NCBI GenBank assembly: GCA_021018815.1
Contig: JAITYX010000006.1
Span: 1,205,001-1,269,000, forward strand
Length of the DNA: 64,000 nt
Source: Talinum fruticosum
Taxonomy: Eukaryota > Streptophyta > Magnoliopsida > Caryophyllales > Talinaceae
Direction of reading: 5' to 3'
Positions 20,948 to 32,340 of the stretch are shown here, in pieces. Every line of letters begins with the position of its first letter. Position 1 is the stretch's first letter. Below the pieces are notes generated by a model. It ran no database searches, had not been told where the DNA came from, and was given only the letters and a program-made list of their open reading frames with translations. The translations under genes and the position numbers were made by a program.

Positions 20948-22490
20948 ATAATGAACGTTGAGAGAGTAGGATTGTCCCAATATGGGCTGAATACCCTATT
21001 CAAGCATTCGACAAGTGAAAGTCTATTGGACTTTCTTAAGGGCTGTTTTGGCCTACTGGGATTCACATTACCACGTTTTCGGGGTTGTAAACAAAGAATT
21101 GTGTCCTCTATTTGAAAATTTTGATGCTATTCTGGGCATCCAACGCCATACATAACTTGTTATGCCTACATCCTCGGAGAACATGCACGAAACCTACAAA
21201 CGCCTTACGAAGCTGAACAATAGGAATCTAGGTTGGATTTTTATTGGGGATTAGGTGGACCTAATGAATCCGATGAAGCATTACCACCTTATATATTCAT
21301 CATCGAGTCCATCCTCATTCCTAGTTGTCGAGCTATTATCACCGATCCGATAGGTGGTTTCCTGCTGGTAGGAGGCCATAGGAATATGGTGCTTGCGGCA
21401 CTACCGAGCTTTGTTGAGCAACCGGAGGATTGCTATTCCCCGACTCCGTTGATAGTCACTAAAACACTTATATTATTAGACTAGGTCAAGGCCAATTAGG
21501 TGGAAGACTTTTTTGGGAGCCCTCTGTTATTGTAGGTAAGCAAATAACAACAACCGAGACCAACCAATGAGATAAGGTCGGCGGTGGCGACCATGGGGTG
21601 GCGATCCGACATCGTAGAGGCTAAAAAGCCTCCGGTTTCTCGCCTAAAGTCTCGGTTTTTCTTCCTTCTCTTTTTATGTATATATTTTTAATTTTATGTT
21701 TGCTCTTGTTGGCCGTAAATAAGGTTGAATTCGACTGTGCTAGACTCTTATGATTTTTTATCCGTTGTATGTAGATTTAGTTGATGGAGCATCTACAACC
21801 GATCCAAATTCTCGCAATAGTGGACTTGTGTCCGGTGATACACTTCGTCGATAGAAGCGGTTAGATGTAGTAATCGATCATCCTGCTTCCTAGTGGGAGG
21901 ATTGGCTTAAAAATCACAATACCGTTGAATGGTACATTAAACACCGAAAAGTGTCTCAATTTAGGACTCATACTTGGACAATAACCCTTTGTACGCTTGC
22001 TGGGTATAAAAACTAGTACCTACCACTTCCTTAACTGTGTATTGCGGCAAATGAGATGAGAGCAAGCGATTCCTCATTTGGCCTCGTATTTGGCTTGCTA
22101 CCTTCGAATCGAAGGTTTTGGCGGTTCTAGGCGAGTTAAATCATGGCTCGAATATTAGATGAAGCTGCCGAAGCTGCTGAAACCTGTAGATGAGCGTACC
22201 ACTACGGTATTTGCATATTATCTTGAGTGGATAATGGAATTAGACCCCAAACAGCACAAAGCACCGAAGGCTCGAGAGCTGGATCCCCAAGAGGCCGTTC
22301 CTGCCGCTGCACCACTCCATATTCGCGAAGTGAACCCCCAAATACATAAACGAGCCCACGATGGGAATCTGAGGCTAAAGAAGCTAAAGAGAGGAGGGCT
22401 TGCAGGATTAAAGAGTTAAAGAAATGCACCCAAGATAACGATGGGGCTGAGTTTAGTGATCCGAAAGGGAAGAAAGTGATGATAGACTAG

Positions 22491-23089
22491 GGCTCTATTA
22501 ATTTTCAAGGAGAAGTTTTTAGGAAGAATAAAAGAATTTTAGTTTTGCCTCTTTATAATAGTTTTATTTTTTACAAGTAGTATGCTTGTTTTTCGCTTTT
22601 TATTAGCTATGTACTCGGGTAATTAGTAGGCTTATATTTTTGTTAATAAAAGTAAGTTTTATGCTTACTTTTATGCTTTATTTTATTTATCGCTCACCTA
22701 GAGGAGTAATTAAATTGGACTGCCTATTTGGATCATCCTTAAAATTAATTGAAGCAATTAAAGAATTAATTATACTAATGGGCCATCTAATTGGACTGCC
22801 AAAAACAAGAAATAAGCAGATCGTTTGATTGGATCGTCGAAACAAATAATTACAGAGATAAAATTAGGGAAAATTGTTCGACCCGACCAGCCCACTGTTG
22901 TCCGAGTGATGGCCGGCGCCCGCTATAATGCAGCTGGTTGGGTCAGGTTCGGCTTGTTGTGCCATTTGTTTAGTTAACATGCTAAACGTAATATTTCTTA
23001 AGTTGATCCAAGTTTGTGTACTAAAAGATCTCTTCACCATCCAAATCGAGTAAATTTTACTACTCCTTCCGGCGTATTTGACTAAGTAC
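22491..23089. other. Spacer after antisense gene 2 (Tat unit 2)
   Basis: AT-rich sequence matching 7336-7870 of unit 1, including the GTAGGCTTA region and a GCCGGCGCCCGC motif at 22912-22924. I see no gene in it. Confidence 0.5.
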
Positions 23090-23377
23090 AAATGGGCCTT
23101 GCCGATTAGGTCTAAACTTTCCTTGAGGATCTTAGATTGGTGCCCTAATTTCCTTAAGGACCAAATCCCCAACCTGCAAATTACGAGGCTTCACTTTCTT
23201 GTTAAATGCCCTTGAAATATGTGCCTGGTATATTTGGACATTATGTAGGGCATTGAGACGCCTTTCATCAAGTAACACTAACTCTTCGTAGTGTGATATA
23301 GCCCATTCTACTTTGGGAATTTGACTCTCAGCAATGATTCGTAATAAGGGAATGACAATGTCCATTCGAAGAACTCG
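23090..23377 (-). pseudogene. Ty3/gypsy integrase C-terminal end (Tat unit 2)
   Basis: The frame 23132-23365 encodes IPLLRIIAESQIPKVEWA and LDERRLNALHNVQIYQAHI, then VKPRNLQVGDLVLK, which is the C-terminal part of gypsy integrases. It matches about 7871-8110 of unit 1. The rest of pol is displaced beyond the window by the copia nest that starts at 23378. Confidence 0.75.
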
Positions 23378-24854
23378 TGAAGATTCAGCTTTTTTAACTA
23401 TAAGTCATTCCGAGTATTACTTAAAGACTTAGGTATATATCCTATCTCTCTTAAATTTTGATTTCAAGTTATTTTGAGCCCTATAGAAACTCTTATCTAT
23501 GTTTTCATTATGTTCGACCGACTCGTAAAGCGCCTTATTGCATATCTCGTACACTCGGTGTTTCGACTCACTCGAAGTCACTCGGAACTATTGCATGTTC
23601 AACTCTCTAACACTCTTATTCCGAGCACCGATTGTGTATTTCAACGCAAAGAGATTTACAGCTTTAATTCTTTATTCTATGTTAGTTTATTTCCTTAAGA
23701 TTTATTTGACTAGATCAAATTGTTATACTATGATATTCTACTCTTTTAACTTGATCATCTTTAGGATTGACTCAAGATGGCATTTGAGTATATTGATTAT
23801 TAGACTCGGAAAATTCTACTCTTTTAGGCCAAAATAATTAAGCATTTAATTATTCTAATTTAATTATTATTTGTGCCTAATCTTGGACTAAAGTATTGTT
23901 ATACTTTGAGAATCAATGTGGCTTGCTTTTGTAGGTTATTCAAATGAGGTTAACTTATTTTTGAAATACAAAAGCAATTGGCTTCTAGCCGGTAAACACC
24001 AGCAGACAAGTTTTAACTACTTCGGACATGGCTCGGACACCGCGTCGTGGTTGTTTGTTTCCAAAGCTGGAAAACTCCAACTCTAGGTCTAACGGTTGTT
24101 TCCACCTCAATTTTCAGTCACCACCAAGTGATTGGACCATCTTTTGGAGACAAGAGCCGTTGCACAACGTTCACATCCCAATGGATCTTTCCCGAGCGAC
24201 TCGGAATAGCGATTACAATGGCTAGTAAAGACTTCTGTCTAGAACCAAGACTCAACGGTCACTCTTCCTAGTTGGTTATAAATAGAAGCCACTCCATAAG
24301 AATAGAAGATTGCTGAACAGATTATTGGAACTATATTTATTGTTAAACTAATTGTTGTTCTCATTCTTACTCAATCTTCTACTTACAACTCCAAGTCTAT
24401 ATTTAATATTTTCCGAGTTGTAAAGAAGGTCTTGTAATCAGTTATATTCTTTTCTTACTTTCTAAGAAGGTCCGTTGACCGAGCTATAAGGGTTAACTCA
24501 GCTCAGCTGTCCCTAATTGTAAAGGTTACCTCGGTCAGGAAGTACTAGATTAGATAAGAGAACTTTTGAGTCTAGGAAAACATTGTAAGGAATTGTTTAA
24601 GGGAGCAATTCGGTTGAGTCGATCCTTTATATTTTGTGGATTCAAAATAGTGGATTTGACTTGGTGCTTGGATTAGCACTGTGGTTTTCTACCCCAAGGG
24701 GGTTTCCACATATATCTATGTTATTACTTTTCCGAGTCCAATCTAGACTCATAATCGGTTGTTAGTTGTATTGTTGCAAAAATTGTTTAATTTTCTTCAT
24801 CACCCTATTCACCTCCCTCTAGGGTGACTTAGACTTTCCACGAGCAAAACTTCA
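23378..24854 (+). mobile_element. 5' LTR of Sirevirus-like element A
   Basis: The 1477-bp LTR starts TGAAGATTCAG and ends in CTTCA, directly before the primer-binding site. The left flank is ACTCG (23373-23377); the matching right flank would lie outside the window. It aligns over its whole length with the LTRs of D and E, and a TATAAATAG box lies at 24277-24285. It breaks the Tat integrase at 23377. Confidence 0.8.
24277..24285 (+). promoter_or_regulatory. TATA box in LTR of A
   Basis: TATAAATAG followed by AAGCCACTCC, the same context as in D (44027-44035), H and the 5' LTR of C. It is the likely core promoter of the family. Confidence 0.6.
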
Positions 24855-24856
24855 AT

Positions 24857-24868
24857 TGGTATTAGAGC
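24857..24868 (+). other. Primer-binding site of A
   Basis: TGGTATTAGAGC lies 2 bp after the LTR. It matches the initiator-Met-type PBS (TGGTATCAGAGC) used by most plant copia elements except for one C-to-T change. Confidence 0.75.
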
Positions 24869-24913
24869 CTAGCCTTTCAAAAGGATTTCAACATCCAAAG
24901 GTATAAAGATCGG

Positions 24914-26434
24914 ATGGCTCGGAACAATGGAGAGTTCGATGAAGGAAGGTCATCCACCGCACCACCGAAGTTCAAAAGGGTCAAACTTTGCACATTGGAA
25001 GAAGATGATGGAATGTTTCCTGATAGAGAATGATGAAGATGTTTGGAACATCATCCAAACCGGCAACTACATTCCAATGAAGATAGAGAATGCAACTCTC
25101 GTACCTCAAGCCAAATCCGAGTTCACCACCGAGGAGACCGAGAAATTTAGAAAGAATTTCAAAGCTATGAACACACCGATGCGTGCCATTAGCACAGAAG
25201 AATACAACAGGGTCTCGAGTCGTGACACGGCTAAAGAGGTATGGGACACACTTGTCAACACCTATGAAGGAACAAGCCAAGTAAAGAAGGCGAAGATAAG
25301 TCAATATCTTCATAAGTATGAGTTGTTCAAGATGGAGCAAGTAGAAAACATCATTCGAGTTGTATGTTCGATTAACCGAGATTACTTATAATCTCAAATC
25401 TCTGGGTAGATGAGAAGTATGTTCGGTTAACCGAGATTACTCATGAAAAAATGTCCAGAAAGATTATGAGAAGTCTACCAAAGAAGAGATGGGGTCACAA
25501 AGTGACATCCATTGAAGAAGCTCGGAACCTCTCTCAACTAAGACCGAGACGAGCTTATCGGGAAGTTACTTACCCACGAGATTCATCTAGAAGAAGAGGA
25601 TGCCGAGGTCAGCACCAAAAGGAACATTGCGCTGAAGGCCTTAGAAAGAAGACGTGATAATTTGAGCTCCTCGGAATCAGAAGAGGATCCCATGGCACTC
25701 ATAGCCCGAGGCTTCAAGAAAATGATAAAATATAAGAAGTGGGAAAAGAGGCCAAAGGATGAGTTCTACAAGAAAGATAAGAAGGACAGAAAAGGTAAAT
25801 ATTCTTCTCCTTCAAAGTTATCTTTATCTAAGAACTTTGGTTGCTATGAATGTGGTAGCAAGGAGCGCATAGTTAGAGGCCGTCCCAAGAGAAAGAAGGA
25901 CAGAAAGAAAAAGGTTATGATGGCTACCTGGAGTGATGATGACTCATCTAAAGAAGATGACTCAAATGACTCAAAGTCTCTAATGGCACTTACGGACTCA
26001 AAAGCTAAATCCGAGTCAGACAAAGAGGACTTAGATATTGATGAGGTAGTTGAATACTTTCTCAAATTTTCCAAAGTTGATCTAGCATGATATGTTTTCC
26101 CTTTGGAAGAAAAGTCCAATTCTGACTTGTTCTAATTCAAAGAACAACTTGAGTCTCTTACTGATTAGAGCGAGTGTTTTAAAAAATGAGTTAGAAAAGC
26201 TGAGACGAAATCTAAAAGAAGTTAAGACCAATACTCAAGCAAAATGAGACCGTGTCCGAGTCACTCGTAACGGAGAATGAGCAACCGAAAAGAAAGCTCA
26301 ATGAGTCTCAAGAGCTTGTTTTGAAATTCACTCAAGGTCGGAAAAACCTCGATATGATATTAGGTTCTTAGTGTGTCTCCTTCAAGAAAGAGGGACTTGG
26401 TTTCAATGAAGAAGAGGAATCAAAATCCTTTTCA
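24914..26434 (+). pseudogene. Gag of element A, truncated
   Basis: Gag starts MARNNGEFDEGRS and shifts frame within the first 25 codons. The frame 24927-25391 then reads HWKKMMECFLIENDEDVWNI, TEETEKFRKNFKAMN and EVWDTLVNTYEGTSQVKKAK, the Gag core of this family. A CCHC knuckle is present in decayed form (CYECGSKERIVRGRP near 25847-25890, the His and last Cys being lost). An acidic Ser-rich stretch follows. The element stops at about 26434, where the sequence switches to the middle of an LTR (element B). Protease and the rest of pol are missing from A. A short repeat (GTATGTTCG, TTAACCGAGATTACT) occurs twice near 25366-25442. Confidence 0.75.
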
Positions 26435-26926
26435 ATAATCAATTTACAACTCTAAGTCCGTACTTAATACTTTTCTCGGTTGTAAAGTCTTATAATTAAT
26501 CTCATACTTTTCTTACTTTCCGAGCAAGGTCCCTTGACCGAGCTGTAAGGATTAACTCAGCTTAGTTGTCCCTAGTCGTAAAGGTTACCTCGATAAGGAA
26601 GTACTATATCGGATAAGGGAACTTCGAGTCTAGGAAAACTCGTAAGGAAATGTCTAAGGGAGCAATTCCGGTTGAGTCGATCCGTTGAATTTTGAGGATT
26701 CAAAATAGTGGATTAGACTTGGTGCTTGGATTAGCACCGACCATGATTTTCTCGTCCATGGAGGGTTTCCACGTATCTCCGTGTGTATACTTTTCCGAGT
26801 CCAATCTAGACTCGGATTTTCTTGTTTACTCTTTTCAAGCTTAAGGTTTCTAAGTTTGTTAAAATTTCCTCATCACCCTATTCACCCCCTTGAGGGTGAC
26901 TTAGACTCTCCAAGAGGAAACCTTCA
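26435..26926 (+). mobile_element. Truncated LTR of element B
   Basis: This is the 3' third of the family LTR (about 490 bp). It aligns with 24375-24854 of A and ends in CTTCA at 26926. The first two thirds, with the TATA box, are missing. The junction with Gag of A near 26434 is not marked by TG or by a target duplication. Confidence 0.7.
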
Positions 26927-26928
26927 AT

Positions 26929-26940
26929 TGGTATCGAGTC
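26929..26940 (+). other. Primer-binding site of B
   Basis: TGGTATCGAGTC, 2 bp after the LTR. It is one base shorter in the middle than TGGTATCAGAGC and has a further change. Confidence 0.65.
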
Positions 26941-26986
26941 TAGCCTTTCAAAAAGGGATTTAACAATCCAAAGGTGTAAAGATTAG

Positions 26987-28853
26987 ATGGTTCGGAAAAT
27001 CGGAGAGTTCTATGAAGGAAGTTCTTCCACCAGACCACCAAAGTTCAAAGGATCAAATTTCGTGCACTTGGAAGAAGCTAATGGAATGCTTTCTACTCGG
27101 ACAACGATGAAGATGTTTGGAACATCATGCAAGAAGGCAATTACATTACAATGAAGATGGAAGGTACACGATCCGTGCCTAAAGAAACGTTCGAGTACAC
27201 CAATGAGGAGTCGAGACGTTCGAAAGAACTTCAAAGCGATGAACATTCTAATGTGTGCTATCAGCTCGGAAGAATACAACAGAGTGTCGACCTCGTGACA
27301 CGACTCAAGATGTGTGGGAAACTCTTGTCAACACATATGAAGGTATAAGCCAAGTGAAACAGTGAAGATAAGTTAATATCTTCACAAATATGAGCTGTTC
27401 AAGATGGAGCCGAAGAAAACATCACTCGGATGTTTATTCGCTTCACCGAGATTACAAATAATCTCAAATCTCTGGGTAAAAAGATTTCCTACGAAGAAAT
27501 GTACAAAAAATTCTAAGAAGTCTACCAAAGAGAATATAGGGTCTCACTGTGACAACCATCAAGGAAGCTCAAAACCTCTCTAAACTAAAGCCAGGTGAAT
27601 TGATTAGGAAGTTGCTTACCCATGAAATTCACTTGGAAAAAGAGGATGTCGAGGTTAGCACTAAGAAGAACATTGCGCCGAAAACCTAAGAAAGCAGAGA
27701 GGAAAGTCCGAGTTCCTCAAACCGAGAAAAAGATCATATGGCACTCATTGCCTGAGGCTTCAAAAGAATGATGAAGTACAAGAAATGGGAGAAAAGGCCA
27801 AAGGAAGAGTTCTATAAGAAGGATAAGAAGGACACAAAAGGTAAATACTCTTCCCCTTCAAAGTTATCTTTAAGTAAGAACTCGGTTGTTTTGAATGTGG
27901 CAGCAAAGATCACATAGTCAAGGACTGTCCAAGGAGAAAGAGGGACAGAAAGAAAAAGAAGACTATGATGGCCACATGGAGTGATGAAGATTCATTTGAA
28001 GAAGATAATGATTCCGATGACTCAAAGTGTCCGATGGCACTAACGGACTCGAAGCTGAATCCGAGTAAGACTCGACAACTCGGATACCGAGGAGACAAGT
28101 CCTCATGAGGTAATTGAATACTTTCTCAAGTTCTCCAAAGTTGATTTGGCTAAATATATTTATTCTTTGGAAGAAAAGCCAAATTCCGATTCTTCTTAAT
28201 TCAAATAACAAATTGAGTCTCTTACTTTTGAGAGCAACTATTTGAAAAATGAATTGGAAAACCGAGACTAACCCTAAGAGAACTCAAGACTAGTACTCAA
28301 GGTAATGAGACTCAGTGTGAGTCACTCAAAAGAGAAAATGAGCATCTAAAAAGAACGCTCAATGAGTCTTAAGAGCTTGTTTTGAAATTCACTCAAGGTC
28401 ATGCTTTTAAGCTATCAATGTGTGTCCTTTAGGAAAGAAGGACTTGGTTTTAACGAAGACGAGGAATCTAATTCCTACTCAAATCTTTTCAAAAAGGATT
28501 CCGAACCGTGAAGCTTACGAAGGCTGAGCATGGTCCTATTCTTAAAAATTAAAGGAGGACTGAGCTAAGACCAGTTTACAGGAGAAAACCTTCTCTAAAT
28601 GTTTATAAAAGAAAATATTTTCTAAAGAAAGAGACACATACTCAGTTTTCTTAAAGGAAGACTCGGAATCGGACCAAACCTTAAGTCATTCAAATTTGGG
28701 TTCCCAAGAGTCTTCTTCCTCGAAACGGACCACGAGTAAATGGAGTTACTGGATTCATTAGAGGAAGTGAGAAGGGCTAGTGTATTTCTAACTTGCAGGT
28801 AACTCGAAAAAGGACAAAAGGTCATTGGTACTTAGACGAGTGCATACTCACGC
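26987..28853 (+). pseudogene. Gag and start of protease of element B
   Basis: Gag begins at ATG 26987 (MVRKIGEFYEGS), reads RPPKFKGSNFVH, and then changes frame several times. The frame 27127-27348 contains EGNYITMKME. The CCHC knuckle is intact here: CFECGSKDHIVKDCP, encoded near 27886-27935. An acidic Ser-rich tail follows. Late in the gene, 28810-28853 encodes HWYLDE, the protease start where E has WYLDSGCSRHM. The protease active site has lost its D-S-G. Solo LTR H then interrupts the frame at 28859. The gene is not functional. Confidence 0.7.
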
Positions 28854-28858
28854 CACAT

Positions 28859-30466
28859 TGAAGGTTTGCTCGGGAGAGTCTCGAGTCACCCTAGAGGGGG
28901 TGAATAGGGTGATAGAAAATTCTTGGCGAAAATACACTCTTTTTGACGTAAAAGAGGCAAAGACAGCTTCGAGTCTAAACACGGGGTCGAAAAGATTGGA
29001 CTCGAAAGTAATGAATCGGAATAAACAAGTACAGTAAGGCTTTCGCGTCTAGAATGAACTCGAAAGAGAACACAGAGATTTTACGTGGAAACCCTCCTGG
29101 GCAGAAAACCACAGCCCGTGTCAATCCGGACACGAAGTCAAATCCACTATTTTGAGTCCACAAAATACCGTGAACCGATCGAACCCGAGTTGCTCCCTTG
29201 GACAACTCTATACAAGTTTTCCTAGACTCGAAGTTACCTTATCTCGATCTAGTACTTCCTAGCTGAGATAACCCTTACAGCTAGGGACAACTAAGCTGAG
29301 TTAACCTTTACGACTTAGTCAAGGGACCTTACAAAGAATGTAAGAAGAGTTTGTAACTAAGTACAAGACCTTACAAAGAATGTAAGAAGAGTTTGTAACT
29401 AAGTACAAGACCTTACAACTCAGAGAGTAAAGAATTACGGAATGGGAGTTATAAGTAGAAGATTGGGAGTAAATACAATGACTTTTCTCAAGTATGTGTA
29501 TTAACAATAGATTCGGCAATCTTCCAGTCTTGTGAAGTGGCTTCTATTTATAGATAACCAAGCAGGGTAGCCGTTATCTTTATCTCGCTGACCGAGAGTC
29601 CCCTGTGACCGTTGATAATGGCTTTCCGAGTCACTCGAAACTCTCCGTTGAAATGTGGACGTTGGACAACGGTTTAACTCTCTTGGAAGTCCCAAAACCA
29701 TCGGTTATGTCTTGAAAATGAGGTGGAAACCACCGTTAGGCTTGGCGTTCCAGTTTTCCGGATATGGAAGCGACGACTTCCGACACAATCTTCCGGGACT
29801 AAAGCAGGGAAGGTGAAAAGCCATATCTCGCTGGTGATTTGACGTTCGAAGCTCGGCTACTTTTGTAGTTTGAAAAGATATCCTCGATTGAATAACCTAC
29901 AAAAGTAAAACACCTTCGGTTCTCAAAGTATAAAATACTTTGGTCCAAGGTTAGACACGGATAATAAAATAATTATGATAATTACGCAATTGATTATCCG
30001 AGTAAGAAAAGAAATGGAATTTTCTGAGTCTAATATCCATGATACTCGAATTCCATATGACTTAGTCTTATGCGAAGAATCAAGTTCTATAACGAATATC
30101 GTAGTGGGAAAAGCTTGATATAGGCTAAGCATGAAATGAACTACGAATGCCGACTATGCAAACAATAGAATAGATAACCATAAGTCGGATTCCGAGTGAG
30201 AAATGGCGGAATACTCGGTATATTCAAAATGCGATTAGTCCGAGTGGGAGTGGACTCAAAATAAAGAACCGGTTTTCGAGTCGCTAACCGAAAGCGATAA
30301 AAGAGATAAGTGAGGGTCGAAACACTTAGAGAAAATACTATTTTACTCAAGTAAGTTTCTAAGACACAGAGAATGCCTTGGAATCAAAACTCTATATGTA
30401 TAGAAACGTTAGACCCGATTCCTTTTGCATGACTCGAAGGATATTGAGCGAGTGTCCGAGTCTTCA
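28859..30466 (-). mobile_element. Solo LTR H (Sirevirus-like family)
   Basis: The 1608-bp solo LTR is flanked by an exact duplication CACAT (28854-28858 and 30467-30471). On the plus strand it starts TGAAGGTTTGCTC and ends GAGTCTTCA, the mirror of D. A minus-strand TATAAATAG box lies at 29544-29552. It splits the protease of B directly after the first strand, and the sequence after it continues with CACATG and MLGDSRLFSKLED. By eye its ends match E better than C or F. It contains a 42-bp tandem duplication at 29326-29409. Confidence 0.9.
29326..29409. repeat. 42-bp tandem duplication in LTR H
   Basis: Two head-to-tail copies starting ACCTTACAAAGAATG occur at 29326 and 29368, and a third partial start follows at 29410. 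Other LTRs of the family have one copy (for example 51431-51475). Confidence 0.85.
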
Positions 30467-31036
30467 CACATGTTAGGAGATTCAAGACTCTTTTCTAAGT
30501 TGGAAGATTTCAAAGGAGGCAAAGTCACTTTTGGAGATGATAGTAAGGGTAAGATAGTTGGAATAGGCAAGATTGGAAAAGGAGACAACCTGGTCACCCT
30601 AGTCTATCTTGTCAAAGGATTAAAGTACAATCTACTCACCATCTCTCGGTTGTGTGACACAAGTTAACAGGTAAGATTCACTCAAACCAATTGCTATATT
30701 TCTAATACAACCACCAAAGAGACTAAGCTCTCAGGTAAAAGATCATGTAATACCTATACTATTCCTCTTTCGATCCAAGTTAGAATTTTTCTTGTTTAAA
30801 AGCATCCCTGCATAATGATTCTTGGACATGGCATTGTAGACTAGGTCATGTTAGTATGTATACTATCAAAAAGCTTGCCTCTCATGGTTTAGTTATGGGC
30901 TTACCTAATTGTGCCTTTAAAAAAGATAAAATATGTGAAGCATGCACAAAAGGGAAATATGTCATATCATCTTTCAAATCTTTGAAAACTGTTTCCACTC
31001 TAAAGTGCTTGAAATACCGCATATAGATTTACGTGG
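30467..31036 (+). pseudogene. Protease end, pre-integrase zone and integrase start of element B
   Basis: After solo LTR H the frame 30425-30667 reads SRLFSKLEDFKGGKVTFGDD and KIVGIGKIGKGDNLV, the end of the copia protease. It then continues with SISRLCD-like sequence. Near 30820-30990 the pre-integrase zinc region appears (WHCRLGHVSMYTIKKLA and CEACTKGKY), followed by the start of the integrase. At 31036, in the segment coding the first catalytic Asp of integrase, element C is inserted. The rest of B lies right of C, beyond the window. Confidence 0.7.
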
Positions 31037-32326
31037 TGAAGGTTTGCTCTTGGAGAGTCTTAGTCACCCTAGAGGGGGTGAATAGGGTAATGAGGAAATT
31101 TTATCAAACATCAAAACTTTAAGCTTGAAAGGAATGAACAAGATAATCTAAGTCTAGATTGAACTTAGAAAATTATAACTCGGAGATACGTGGAAACCGT
31201 CCCAGGCGTGAAAACCACAGACAGTGCTAATCCAATTACCAAGTCAAATCCACTATTTTGAATCCACAAAATACAATGGACTGGCTTCACCGGAATTGCT
31301 CCCTTAGACAATTCCTTACAGAGTTTTCCTAGACTTAGAAATTCCCTTATCTCGATCTGGTACTTCCTAACCGAGGTAACCTTTACAGACTAGGGACAAC
31401 CGAGCTGAGTTAACCCTTACAGCTCAGTCAAGGGACCTTACCGAGAAAGTAAGAAAAGTATGTAACTGCTTACAAGACTTTACAACTCGGAAAAGTTCTT
31501 CTCGATCACTCATAAAAGATCCGTTGAGATGTGAACGTTATGCAATGACTCTTGGCTCCTAAAGTTGCTCCGATCAGCTGGTGATGTATGAAAAGTAGGG
31601 TGGAAACCACCGTTGAGTTTAGCATTGTGGTTTTCCAATTTTGGAAATAGAAAACCCGGACACGGCGTCCGAGCCTTGCTCGAAGTAGAAAAGCCTTGTC
31701 TCGCTGGTGATTGACAGACTTCAAGTAGGTTACTTTTGTAATTAAAAAAGAGAACCTCGTTTAGATAGCCTACAAAAGTAAACCATTTTGTTCTCAAAGT
31801 ATTAAATACTTTGGTCTAAGATTAGGCACACATAATAATTTAATTAAGACAATTAAGTGCATAGTATCTTAGGCCTAGAAGAGTGGAATTTTCCGAGTCT
31901 AATATTCATTATACTCAAATTCCATTAGAGTCGAGTCTTAAGAAAGATCAAGTTATAGGTGAAAACATCGAGTCAAAAGACTTGATCCGGACAATAACTC
32001 TCAAACAAATAAACCGACTTGAAAATAGGAATTAACACTCGTAATTCACTTTGATTTAAAATATGCAATCGAACTTAGATAAAAAGTGTTAGAGAGATTA
32101 TTTGAACATGCGATAAATCTGATTGGTGTCCGAGTGACTTAGAAACATCAATGTGAAAAGATAAGCGAGAATGTGTTTTCTAAGTCGATCGAAACGAATG
32201 AAAACTTATACAGGAGTTTCTATAGCACTCAGAATGACTTGTAATCAAAACTTAGTAGGGATGAGGTTTGTATCCGAGTCTTTATGTAGTACATAGAATG
32301 ATCTAGATTCAAAGTCCGAGTCTTCA
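31037..32326 (-). mobile_element. 3' LTR of Sirevirus-like element C
   Basis: It starts TGAAGGTTTGCTC at 31037 and ends GAGTCTTCA at 32326 on the plus strand, and is 1290 bp long. It is about 200 bp shorter than other LTRs of the family because a block with the TATA box is missing near 31495-31502 (present in the 5' LTR of C at about 40491-40690). The purine tract follows directly at 32327. Confidence 0.8.
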
Positions 32327-32340
32327 ATCTCCCCTTTTAG
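32327..32340 (-). other. Polypurine tract of C
   Basis: The minus strand reads TAAAAGGGGAGAT directly before the LTR start TGAAGACTCGG. D and E have nearly the same tract, AAAAGGGGAGAT. It primes plus-strand DNA synthesis. Confidence 0.75.

Larger units (their letters stand above)
19265..22490 (+). pseudogene. Antisense accessory gene 2, DUF7745-like, interrupted (Tat unit 2)
   Basis: The start (MNVMTELSHWMHEII) matches unit 1, but after about 14 codons a 1639-bp solo LTR (19309-20947) splits exon 1. The gene resumes at 20953. The frame 21233-21484 carries GGFLLVGGHRNMVLAALPSF and a TPLIVTKT stretch, the counterpart of 6240-6340 in unit 1. A GTAAGC donor near 21535 and an acceptor near 21772 bound an intron, after which WSIYNR-like sequence follows in shifted frames. 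The last exon holds 22159-22419 (ARELDPQEAVPAAAPLHIRE, then a Lys/Arg-rich tail) and ends at TAG 22488-22490. The two copies keep the same exon order despite stops. Confidence 0.55.

Noticed and set aside
23474..23837. Plus-strand open frames in the LTR of A
   Set aside because: LTR sequence without conserved frame among A, D and E.
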